Source of the DNA: DATAFF01 sp963744915
GTDB taxonomy: Bacteria; Pseudomonadota; Alphaproteobacteria; Rhizobiales; Aestuariivirgaceae
DNA: 64,000 bases
Reading direction: 5' to 3'
NCBI GenBank assembly: GCA_963744915.1
Contig: CAVUUY010000009.1
Location: 62,001-126,000 of the forward strand
The position numbers were made by a program, and so were the translations under genes. Positions 36,217 to 45,093 of the stretch are shown here, one piece after another. Each line of letters starts with the position of its first letter. Position 1 is the first letter of the stretch. The notes below the pieces were generated by a model. That model had not been told where the DNA came from, ran no database searches, and worked only from the letters and a program-made list of their open reading frames with translations.

Positions 36217-36282
36217 GGGAGCTCCAAAACCGGGAATGTAGGAAGCGAACCGCCGGTCCGCCACCCGATCCCCATGGAATCT

Positions 36283-38712
36283 TCAAAGCATGTCGGCCTT
36301 CCAGATCCGGTCGGCATATTCGCGGATGGCGCGGTCGGCGGAAAATCGCGACATTCCTGCGACATTGCGGACCGCCTTCTGGGCCCAAAGCGTGGGTTCG
36401 AGCCACAGCTGGTCGGCGCGGATCTGGGCTGTCCGATAGGAAGGAAAGTCGGCGAGGACCATGTAATGATCGCCGCCGCGCAAAAGTGAGTCGACGATCG
36501 GGCGGAAGCGTCCCGGGTCGTCGGGCGAGAATTCACCGATGGTGATCAGGTCCAGCGCCCGCCGGATCAACTCGTGCTGGAGGTAATGCTCATAGGAGAC
36601 GTAGCCCTGGCGGCGCAGCTCCTGAACCTCTTCGACGGTCATGCCGAAGATGAACATGTTGTGGTTTCCGACCGCGGCGGCAATCTCGATATTGGCGCCG
36701 TCATAGGTGCCGACCGTCAGCGCACCGTTGAGGGCAAGCTTCATGTTGCCGGTGCCCGACGCCTCGGTGCCGGCGAGCGAGATCTGCTGCGACAGGTCGG
36801 CGGCGGGCATCAGGATCTCGGCCAGCGAAACATTGTAATTCGGCAGGAACAGGAATTTGAGGTAGCGGCTGGTGACGGGATCGGCATTGATCCGCGCCGC
36901 CACGTCGCATGCGAGCTTGATGATGAGCTTGGCAAATCGATAGGCGCTTGCGGCCTTTCCAGCCATTATGACTGTGCGGCATGCATAGCCGCGATGAGGA
37001 TCATCGCGCAGCATGTTCCAGCGCGCGATGATGCCGATGATGTTCAGCAATTGCCGCTTATATTCGTGGATGCGCTTGACCTGCACGTCAACCATGGTCG
37101 ACGGATCGACGCTGAGCCCGGTGCGCCGCTCCACCAGCCGGGCGAGGCGTTCCTTGTTGGCCCGCTTCACCGCCAGGAAGCGGTCACGGAATCCGGCATC
37201 GTCGGCGAAGCTATCGAGATCGGCGATCTCGTCGAAATTGCCGCGCCAGCCCTGACCGATGGCTTCGTCGATGAGCGATGCCAGCCGCGGATTGGCCTGC
37301 ATCAGCCATAGCCGTGGCGAGATGCCGTTGGTGACATTCTCGAAACGGTCCGGCCACAGCGCGGCGTAGTCGGGGAACAGCTTCTCGGCAAGAAGCGCGC
37401 TGTGCAGCTCCGACACGCCATTGACCTTGTGGCTGGCCACCACCGACAGCCGGCCCATATTGACCCGGGGCATGAAATTGCGCTCGACGATCCGGGTGCG
37501 GTCGAGGAAACCCTCGTCGGCCTGGCGGTTGCGCCGCAGATCGGCCACAAGACGCCGGTCGACCTCCTCGATGATCTCGAGGTGGCGCGGCACGATCCGC
37601 TGCAGCGTGTCGCAGGCCCACACCTCGAGCGCCTCTGGCATCAGGGTGTGGTTGGTGTAGGTGAAGGTCTGCTGGGTGATCCGCCAGGCATCGTCCCATT
37701 CGATCCCATGCTCATCGACGAGGAGCCGCATCAACTCCGCCGGAGCCAGCGCCGGATGGGTGTCGTTGAGGTGGATGGCGACGCGATCCGGCATGTCGCT
37801 CAGGCTCTCTTTGCCGGCGATCAGGTCGTGCACGATGTCCTGCAGCGAGGCCGAGACGAAGAAGTGCTCCTGCTTGAGCCGGAGCTCACGGCCTTCCTGC
37901 GTCGAATCGTCAGGGTAGAGGATGCGCGTCAGTGTCTGGGCCCGGAGCCGCTCGGCCGAGGCATCGAGATAGCGCCCGGCATTGAAGGCAGCGAGGTCGA
38001 AGGGATGCAGTGCCTCCGTATCCCACAGGCGCAGCGTATTGATGGTGAGCTGACCCTGACCGGCGATGAGCAGGTCATGGGCTATGGCGAAGAGGTCCTC
38101 GGTATCGACCCAATGGGCGCGATAGCCGCGATGATGCACCTTGCCGCCAAACCTGATCCGATAGCGTCGGCAGGGCCGCGCCACCTCCCAGACCTTGGCC
38201 TCGCGCGACCAGTCCTCGGGCAGCTCGATCTGCCAGCCGGACTGGATCTCCTGCTTGAACATCCCATAGGCAAAGCGGATGCCGTAGCCGGTGGCGGGCA
38301 CCCCGAGCGAGGCCATGGAATCGAGAAAGCAGGCGGCGAGCCGCCCCAGGCCGCCATTGCCCAGCGCCGGGTCCTGTTCCAGGCTCATGATTTCGTCGAG
38401 ATCGACGCCGAGCGAGGCCAGGGCTGCCCGGCATTCCCCTTCGAGACCCGTCGATGCCAGCGCCGATGCCAGGTTCCGCGCGATCAGGAACTCCATCGAC
38501 ATATAGGCGACGTGCTTGAGCCGCTGGCGGCTGGCGAGCGCATTGGTCTCGTGCCAGCGCAGCATCAGCACCTCGCGCACCACCTGGCTGGTCGCCGAAA
38601 GCCAGTCCTGCGGCGTGGCGTCCTTGAGCAGGATGCCGAGGCCGAGGGTCAGGTGGTCGATGATCGCCTGCTTCAAACCCGGTCGGGTGGCGAGTCGCGG
38701 ATCGCTGGTCAT
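36283..38712 (-). CDS. glgP: glycogen/starch/alpha-glucan phosphorylase
   Basis: 809 residues, the normal GlgP length. The pyridoxal-phosphate lysine lies in ASGTGNMKLALNGALTVGT; other landmarks are EQDPALGNGGLGRLAACFLD, the VKRIHEYKRQLLN stretch and FLFLPNYNVSLAE. It releases glucose-1-phosphate from glucan chain ends in the cytosol. The ATG at 38712 overlaps the treY stop by four bases (ATGA); the frame is open further upstream, inside treY. Last sugar gene of the otsA-led operon. Confidence 0.95.
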   Translation of the reverse strand: MTSDPRLATRPGLKQAIIDHLTLGLGILLKDATPQDWLSATSQVVREVLMLRWHETNALASRQRLKHVAYMSMEFLIARNLASALASTGLEGECRAALASLGVDLDEIMSLEQDPALGNGGLGRLAACFLDSMASLGVPATGYGIRFAYGMFKQEIQSGWQIELPEDWSREAKVWEVARPCRRYRIRFGGKVHHRGYRAHWVDTEDLFAIAHDLLIAGQGQLTINTLRLWDTEALHPFDLAAFNAGRYLDASAERLRAQTLTRILYPDDSTQEGRELRLKQEHFFVSASLQDIVHDLIAGKESLSDMPDRVAIHLNDTHPALAPAELMRLLVDEHGIEWDDAWRITQQTFTYTNHTLMPEALEVWACDTLQRIVPRHLEIIEEVDRRLVADLRRNRQADEGFLDRTRIVERNFMPRVNMGRLSVVASHKVNGVSELHSALLAEKLFPDYAALWPDRFENVTNGISPRLWLMQANPRLASLIDEAIGQGWRGNFDEIADLDSFADDAGFRDRFLAVKRANKERLARLVERRTGLSVDPSTMVDVQVKRIHEYKRQLLNIIGIIARWNMLRDDPHRGYACRTVIMAGKAASAYRFAKLIIKLACDVAARINADPVTSRYLKFLFLPNYNVSLAEILMPAADLSQQISLAGTEASGTGNMKLALNGALTVGTYDGANIEIAAAVGNHNMFIFGMTVEEVQELRRQGYVSYEHYLQHELIRRALDLITIGEFSPDDPGRFRPIVDSLLRGGDHYMVLADFPSYRTAQIRADQLWLEPTLWAQKAVRNVAGMSRFSADRAIREYADRIWKADML

Positions 38713-41408
38713 GGCGGAACCGCCGTGATGAGCGCCACCGGGAATCGTCCGAGCAGGGTGGCAAGCGGGATGCGCCCGCCGTCGCCAAGCGCTTCGCCTG
38801 TCAAAATATTGACGAAGCATCCATCAGCAAGGGTCGGAAGGACCAATGCGCTGTCGCGCCAGGCGGCCGGGGAAACCTCCGGCCGGTCGCTGCCGGCGGT
38901 CAGCTGCAAGGGCCGGCAGGGGGCGACCGCCACGACCCAGTCCTCTGCGAGACGGCGCGCAAAGGCGATGACGCTCGCCGCCTCCGGTCCCTCGACGGGG
39001 AGAGGAAGGTACTCCCCCTCGGCCAGGAGCGCGGACGCACGCCGGCGCAGCGCCAGCCCCTGCTTGAGGACGTGAAGCTTCATGGCACCGCTCCGCCATC
39101 CCTCGACGACGGCGCCGAGATCGCAATTTTCGAGGGACTTCACCATTGCCGCTCGTATACCGAAATCCACCGGTCGTCGATTGTCCGGATCGACGAAGCT
39201 CAAGTCAAAAACTTCCGAGCCCTGGTAAATATCAGGTATTCCCGGTGCGGCAAGCTTGACGAGGGTCTGGGACAGGCTGGCGAGCGCGCCGGCAACAGTC
39301 AGAGGCTTGATTATGCTCACGAAATCGCCAAGGAATTGGCCGCTTCGCGCGGGGTCGAGCGCGGTTTCGACGAAGTTGCGGATAGCCTCCTCATAGGTCT
39401 GCTGCGGCGCGATCCAGGTGGTGCGCAGCTTGGCTTCGCGAACCGCTTTTTCCATGAATGCGGTAAGACGGCCCCTGAAATCCGCCAGCCCGGCCTTGTC
39501 CGCGAGGTCGAGATCGACCGGCCAGGCGCCAGCCGCGGCCTGGTAGAACAGCCATTCGATCTGCGGTTCGGGCGCGAGCCCGTCCGCCAGCTCGACGATT
39601 GCCGGGGCGAGCAGGCCATGCCACCGCGCGACGGCGTCGCCCCATTCGGCCGCCATCTCGCTCACGGCGTAGAGCCGCGCCCGCGAGTCCTCGCCGCGTT
39701 TGGTGTCATGGGTTGCCGTGGCATTGAGCCCGTAGGGTTGGCTCGCCCGGCGGGCGGACATCATTGCATGGAACCGCTCGAGCCCCAGCTGCCGGGGATC
39801 GGGATCGCCGCCGACCTCGTTCAACGCGATCAGCCGGTTCAGCCGATAGAAGACGGTGTCCTCGACGGCCTTGGCCATCACCGCGCCGGTCGTCTGCTGG
39901 AAGCGGGTGACGAAGAGAAGAGCGGCGGCCTGGTCCTCCGGGCTGACGAAATCGAGCCGCATGAGACGGCCGACGAAGTCGATCGCCTCGTCGTCATCGA
40001 CCTCGCGGGATGCCTTGGCACCCGCAACGGCGGCGGCGATCACTGCCTTGTCCTCGGCCGAGGGTCCATCGACATTGACATAGGTGCGGTAGATCGGCAG
40101 GGCCGCGGCAAATTCGACCAGCGCCCGCCGCGTCGTGTCGGCGCCGAAATCACGGGTCATGGGGTCACGGTCGGCGACCGCGAGCGCCAGGTCCTTGAGA
40201 ATCTCAAGCTCGCCCGCCAGATTGCGCAGCAGCATGTCGCGCTTGGCCCGGGTGATCTCGAACGGAAAATCGGTCGGGCCGGCGAATTGCTCCCAATGGT
40301 CATTCAGCTCGGCGAGACCCTGCCGATCGGTGAAGGCGCTGGCCAGGGCGGCGATGAACTCGTAGCCGGTGGTGCCGGCCACCGGCCATTCCGGCGGCAA
40401 GCGCTCATCAGGGCCGAGTATCTTCTCGACGACGACATAGAGGGGCCACTCCGCCGCTGCGGCCGCCTGGAGCTGGTCGAGGTAGCGCCGCGGATCGGCC
40501 AGGCCGTCGATGTGATCGATGCGCAGGCCGTCGACATCGCGCGCCGCTACAAGCGCAAGGACGATGCCGTGAACGTCATCGAACACCCGCTGGCGCTCGA
40601 CCCTGACACCGACCAGATCGGCGATCTCGAAGAAACGGCGAAAGGTGAGCTGCTCGCGGGCTGCCCGCCAATGCACCAGGCGCCAGACCTGGTGTTCATG
40701 CAGCGCGTGGATGGCGTCGCGATCGGCGGCAATCGCCGCTATCGCGTCGGTGATCGCCGAGCGCACCGCGGGATCCTCGGTCAGTGCCGCAAGATCGCTC
40801 TTGAGCTGGGCCGAGTCCTCCTTCGTCGCCGCGGCGAAGCGCCGCGCCAGCGCCCCGAAGCCCGCCGGATCGAGGCGGCCGATGATCTGAGCATAGCTCG
40901 GCGGGGCAAGCGGCAGGAGCAGCGCGTCATATTTGAAGGAGCAATTGCCGGTCTCGGCATCATAGGCCAGCGAGAAGCGGTCTTCGGTCAACGCCCGTCC
41001 GTAGGAACTGGCCAGGGCCGGCACGAGCAGCTTGGGAGCCGCCCAGTCGACATCGAAATAATCGGCATAGGCGCTGTCCCGCCCCCATTCGAGAACATCG
41101 CGCCACCAGCCATTGCTCGGGCTTGCTCCCATGTGGTTGGGAACGATGTCGAGAATGAGCTTGATGCCGTGCTGCCGCAAAGCCGCGGTGAGTTGGGCAA
41201 AGTCCTCCATACCGCCAAGCGCGCTGTCGAATGCGCCATAATCGGTCACGTCATAGCCATGGGTCGACCCGGGCGTCGCCTGGAAGATCGGCGATGCGTA
41301 AAGGTGGCTGACACCGAGAGCCTCGAGATAGGGAACAAGCTCGGCGGCGCGCCGGAAATCCATTCCCGACCGGAATTGCAGCCGGTAGGTTGCGACGGGC
41401 GCCGTCAT
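38709..41408 (-). CDS. treY: malto-oligosyltrehalose synthase
   Basis: 899 residues, GH13. Family landmarks: TYRLQFRSGMDFRRAAELVP at the start, SHLYASPIFQATPGSTHGYD, the nucleophile region GLRIDHIDGLADPRRYLDQL and the acid in VVVEKILGPDERLP. It rearranges the last alpha-1,4 bond of a maltodextrin to an alpha-1,1 bond, making maltooligosyl trehalose, which TreZ then cleaves. Starts at 41408, overlapping the malQ stop by four bases; longer upstream readings run inside malQ. Confidence 0.94.
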   Translation of the reverse strand: MTAPVATYRLQFRSGMDFRRAAELVPYLEALGVSHLYASPIFQATPGSTHGYDVTDYGAFDSALGGMEDFAQLTAALRQHGIKLILDIVPNHMGASPSNGWWRDVLEWGRDSAYADYFDVDWAAPKLLVPALASSYGRALTEDRFSLAYDAETGNCSFKYDALLLPLAPPSYAQIIGRLDPAGFGALARRFAAATKEDSAQLKSDLAALTEDPAVRSAITDAIAAIAADRDAIHALHEHQVWRLVHWRAAREQLTFRRFFEIADLVGVRVERQRVFDDVHGIVLALVAARDVDGLRIDHIDGLADPRRYLDQLQAAAAAEWPLYVVVEKILGPDERLPPEWPVAGTTGYEFIAALASAFTDRQGLAELNDHWEQFAGPTDFPFEITRAKRDMLLRNLAGELEILKDLALAVADRDPMTRDFGADTTRRALVEFAAALPIYRTYVNVDGPSAEDKAVIAAAVAGAKASREVDDDEAIDFVGRLMRLDFVSPEDQAAALLFVTRFQQTTGAVMAKAVEDTVFYRLNRLIALNEVGGDPDPRQLGLERFHAMMSARRASQPYGLNATATHDTKRGEDSRARLYAVSEMAAEWGDAVARWHGLLAPAIVELADGLAPEPQIEWLFYQAAAGAWPVDLDLADKAGLADFRGRLTAFMEKAVREAKLRTTWIAPQQTYEEAIRNFVETALDPARSGQFLGDFVSIIKPLTVAGALASLSQTLVKLAAPGIPDIYQGSEVFDLSFVDPDNRRPVDFGIRAAMVKSLENCDLGAVVEGWRSGAMKLHVLKQGLALRRRASALLAEGEYLPLPVEGPEAASVIAFARRLAEDWVVAVAPCRPLQLTAGSDRPEVSPAAWRDSALVLPTLADGCFVNILTGEALGDGGRIPLATLLGRFPVALITAVPP

Positions 41409-43255
41409 TGCGATCCCGGGCGCTCCTCGCGGAGCGCCGCCGTCACCGCGAGGAACAGCGAATTCTCGGCGATCTGCTCCAGCGTGAGCGGCAGTTTGTG
41501 CTGCCAATTCGGGTATTCGTATACGGTGCCGGGGAGATTGACCTGCTCGGCGACACCGATCAGATCCTCAATCTGCGCCACCATCAGCCGCGCGGGGGTG
41601 CGCGCCAGGAGCCGGTGCGTTGCCGCCACGACCTCGGGGGCGATGGCGCCTGGCGGGTCGACCTCGTAGGAGCCGGAGGTCAAGCCGCCATGGTGGGCCA
41701 GCAGATCGAGCAGCATCCGCCGGTCATGCGCGCGGGCTTCCTGCATAGGTCCGATCCGTTCCGGCAGGACCTTGCCGAACGCGCTGCGCAGCGCAATGTC
41801 GTTGCCGGTCCACCAGCCGGCAAGCGTCGGGAGGTCATGGGTCGAAACGCAGGCAACCGCCTCGGCAGGCCAGCGGAACGGCGGCAGGAAGTGGTCGCCT
41901 TCGCGCTCGAACCACAGCACCCGGTAGGATTGGATGGCGGCATCGCGCATTGTCTCGCGAAAGCCGAAGGGCACGGTGCCGAGATCCTCGCCGACGACCA
42001 GGCAGCGGCAGCGGTGGGAGGCATTGGCGAGAATCGCGATCATATGGTCGAGCGGATAGCCGACATAGCCGCCGCCGCGGGCATCGTGGCCGCTCGGGAT
42101 CCAGAAGAGGCGTTGCAGCGCCATGACGTGGTCGATGCGGATGGCGCCCGTGTGGGCCATCAGCGGGCCGACGATATCGTCGAACGGCGCCATGTTGTGG
42201 GCGACGAGCGTGGCTGGCGCAATGGGGGCGAGCCCCCAATCCTGGCCGTGATCGTTGAACATGTCCGGCGGAGAGCCGATCCGCGCTCCCGGCACGACGA
42301 GCTCACGGTCGGCCCAGGTGGCGGCACCATCGGGCGCGGAGCCCACGGCGAGGTCGAGATAAAGGCCGATGCGCATGCCCGCGGCCCTGGCGTGGCGCTG
42401 GGCCGCCGCCAGCTGCTCATGGGCCTGCCATTGCAGCCAGCAATGGAAGGTAACGGCGTCGGCATGGTCATTGGCAAAGCCGGCGACGATGCTGCTCGCG
42501 GGATCCTGATAGGCTGCGGGCCATCCCGACCAACCGGCGGAATGACCCTGCGAAACCAGCCATTCCGACAGGGCCTCGAACAGGGCGAATTGCTGCAGAA
42601 CCGGACCAGCCGCGTCGCGCCAATCGCGAAAAGCGGCCTCATCCTGCGGGTCGGAACGAAACAGGCCTTTGAGGAGGTCGAGCTTCAGGGCGTAGACCTG
42701 CGGATAGTCGATGGTGCCGGGCATGCGAAGCGCCGCCAAGGCCTCGGGCTCGAGCCGCGCCAGCGCCGCCTCGCTGCCGCGGATCCGGTCGATCGCGATA
42801 TAGGCGAAGTTGAGCATGCGCCGGTCCGACGGCGAATAGGGGCTGAAGCGACCGGCATCGGCGGCAAAGAGCGCGTGCATCGGATTGAGGCCGATGAAAT
42901 CGGCGCCGGCCCGGCCGGCGATCTCGGCCAGCGTGGCGAGGTCGGCGAAGTCGCCGATGCCGAGATTGCGCGGCGAGCGCAGGCTGTAGAGCTGGCAGCT
43001 TATCCCCCAAACCCGCTCATGCTCGAGCCAAGGCGGGAGATAGCAGCGGGCGAGCGGCTGCGAGGACGGAGCCGGCCGCGGCGGCGCCTGGAGCAAGGCG
43101 ATCGCGACGTCCTGTTCGGTGGCGGCGGGCACACCCATCGCCGCCAGCAGCCCGCGCTTGGTCTCATCCGAGATGGTGCGCGTTTCGCCGGTCTCGCTGA
43201 CATAATCGAGAATGATGCCGTAGGAACGGGCAAGCTGGTCCAGCGCCTCGCTCAT
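41405..43255 (-). CDS. malQ: 4-alpha-glucanotransferase (amylomaltase)
   Basis: 616 residues, GH77. The catalytic residues are placed in IRIDHVMALQRLFWIPSG (Asp nucleophile), VVGEDLGTVP (Glu acid/base) and STHDLPTLAGWW (Asp stabiliser). It moves maltodextrin segments between chains and frees glucose, so short chains become usable by GlgP. Start at 43255 overlaps the treZ stop by four bases, and the stop overlaps treY by four. Confidence 0.94.
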   Translation of the reverse strand: MSEALDQLARSYGIILDYVSETGETRTISDETKRGLLAAMGVPAATEQDVAIALLQAPPRPAPSSQPLARCYLPPWLEHERVWGISCQLYSLRSPRNLGIGDFADLATLAEIAGRAGADFIGLNPMHALFAADAGRFSPYSPSDRRMLNFAYIAIDRIRGSEAALARLEPEALAALRMPGTIDYPQVYALKLDLLKGLFRSDPQDEAAFRDWRDAAGPVLQQFALFEALSEWLVSQGHSAGWSGWPAAYQDPASSIVAGFANDHADAVTFHCWLQWQAHEQLAAAQRHARAAGMRIGLYLDLAVGSAPDGAATWADRELVVPGARIGSPPDMFNDHGQDWGLAPIAPATLVAHNMAPFDDIVGPLMAHTGAIRIDHVMALQRLFWIPSGHDARGGGYVGYPLDHMIAILANASHRCRCLVVGEDLGTVPFGFRETMRDAAIQSYRVLWFEREGDHFLPPFRWPAEAVACVSTHDLPTLAGWWTGNDIALRSAFGKVLPERIGPMQEARAHDRRMLLDLLAHHGGLTSGSYEVDPPGAIAPEVVAATHRLLARTPARLMVAQIEDLIGVAEQVNLPGTVYEYPNWQHKLPLTLEQIAENSLFLAVTAALREERPGSQ

Positions 43256-45093
43256 GATGCATCCGGCGCGGTGAGGCGGAACACCACCGACCATTCGGGA
43301 AGCGTCCCACTTTTGAGGAGATCGTCGGCCCCGGTGACGCTCTCGAACAGGAGGCGGGAACCGTCATCGATCCCGATCGACGCCGGGATGGCCGAGGCGC
43401 GATCGACGAGATTGGCGAAGAGACGGAGGCTCGATCCGTCGCCCATCCGCCAGGAGATCACGAGGAGGTCGGCCAAGACGAGATCGACCGTGCCGGCGCC
43501 GCCCTGGATGCCGGCGAGGCGCGGCATGATCTCCTGCCGGCGGGTCGCGAGCAGACGCCCGACAAATGCCAGCCGTGCCTCGCCGTCCTCGGTTTCCGCA
43601 CCGCTCCATTCGAGCTTGGAATCGAGAAAGGTCGAGAGCGCGTTGGGATCAGGGATGAGCTCGCGATTGTGAGGGTTCTTGAAGCTCGACCAATGGGAAA
43701 ACTCGCGCCGGCGACCTTCCCTGACGGCGGTGGCGAGCTCGCCGCGAAAATCGCAAAAAAAGGCGAAGGGAGTCCGCTCGCCCCACTCCTCGCCCATATA
43801 GACGAGCGGAATCTGCGGCGACAGCAGCAGAATGGCAGTCAACGCCTCGACGATTCGGGGCGGCGCCAGATCGGTCAAGCGCTCGCCCAACGCACGGTTG
43901 CCGATCTGATCGTGGTTTTGCAGGAAATGCACGAAGGCGGTCGGCGGCAGATGACCGCTCGGCTCGCCGCGTGGCTGGTTGTTGCGGAAATTCGAGATCT
44001 CGCCCTGGAAGATGTAACCCTCGCTCAGCGCTCGGGCGAGCTTGTTCAGGCGGTCTGAGACATATTCGCCGTAATAGCCTTCCTCCTCGCCGGTTGCGAT
44101 GACATGCGCAGCGTGGTGGAAGTCGTCATTCCATTCGCCGTCATACTGCACGACCGCGCCACTGGCGTCGCGCTCGATGTGGCGGACCATGTTGCGGTCG
44201 TCCTCGGTCGTGAGGTGGATGTGGCGTCCGGGAAAGCGCTGGCGCACTTCCAGGGCGAGCTCCTCGAGAAGACGGCCTTCGGCTGGATCCTCAATGTGGT
44301 CGACGGCGTCGAAACGCAACCCGTCGATCAGGTATTCGCCGATCCAGTAGAGGGCATTGTCGATATAGAAGCGCCTGACGGGAAGCTTCTCGAAGGCGAT
44401 CGCGCCGCCCCATGGCGTATTGCGCTGCGAATGGAAGAATTGAGGAGCGTAGCGCCCGAGATAATTACCCTCCGGCCCGAAGTGATTGTAGACCACGTCG
44501 AGGAACACCATGAGGCCGCGGTCGTGAGCCGCATCGACCAGGCGCTTCAATTGCTCCGGCCCGCCATAGACCGAGTGCGGGGCATAGAGCAGAACGCCGT
44601 CATAACCCCAGCCGCGATTGCCGGCGAACTGCGCCACCGGCATGAGCTCGATCGCCGTCACGCCGAGCGAGGCCAGATGATCGAGCCGGGCGCGCACCCC
44701 GTCGAAGGTTCCTTGCATGGAAAAAGTGCCGGTATGGAGCTCGTAAAGCACGGTCTCGTGCCAGGGCAGGCCCTTCCAATAGGGGAGTCGCCACTCATAG
44801 GCATCGGGATCGACAAGCCGCGATGGGCCATTGATATCGCCGAGCTGGGCGCGGGCTGCCGGATCGGGCACATGCAGATCGTCGGCCAGCACGAAGCTGT
44901 AACCGTCGCCGGGCTTGATCAAATCGGTTTCGAGCTCGAACCAGCCGTCGTCGCCCGGCAGCATCGCCAGGGTCTCGCCGCGCCCATGGGGCGCCAGACC
45001 GATCTCCTTCTGCGACGGTGCCCAAAGGCGAAACCGCGCTCTGCCCGAGCCGATCATTTCCGTTCCCCAGGTGATCGGCAACCGCTGGCTCAT
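43252..45093 (-). CDS. treZ: malto-oligosyltrehalose trehalohydrolase
   Basis: 613 residues, GH13 with an N-terminal CBM48-like domain (RARFRLWAPSQKEIGL). The TreZ core shows ELHTGTFSMQGTFDGV, LMPVAQFAGNRGWGYDGVLL, GLRFDAVDHIED (Asp) and HLTTEDDRN (Glu), with FLQNHDQIGNRALGERL after it. It releases free trehalose from the TreY product. The frame is open upstream within glgX; the ATG at 45093 overlaps the glgX stop by four bases. Confidence 0.94.
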   Translation of the reverse strand: MSQRLPITWGTEMIGSGRARFRLWAPSQKEIGLAPHGRGETLAMLPGDDGWFELETDLIKPGDGYSFVLADDLHVPDPAARAQLGDINGPSRLVDPDAYEWRLPYWKGLPWHETVLYELHTGTFSMQGTFDGVRARLDHLASLGVTAIELMPVAQFAGNRGWGYDGVLLYAPHSVYGGPEQLKRLVDAAHDRGLMVFLDVVYNHFGPEGNYLGRYAPQFFHSQRNTPWGGAIAFEKLPVRRFYIDNALYWIGEYLIDGLRFDAVDHIEDPAEGRLLEELALEVRQRFPGRHIHLTTEDDRNMVRHIERDASGAVVQYDGEWNDDFHHAAHVIATGEEEGYYGEYVSDRLNKLARALSEGYIFQGEISNFRNNQPRGEPSGHLPPTAFVHFLQNHDQIGNRALGERLTDLAPPRIVEALTAILLLSPQIPLVYMGEEWGERTPFAFFCDFRGELATAVREGRRREFSHWSSFKNPHNRELIPDPNALSTFLDSKLEWSGAETEDGEARLAFVGRLLATRRQEIMPRLAGIQGGAGTVDLVLADLLVISWRMGDGSSLRLFANLVDRASAIPASIGIDDGSRLLFESVTGADDLLKSGTLPEWSVVFRLTAPDAS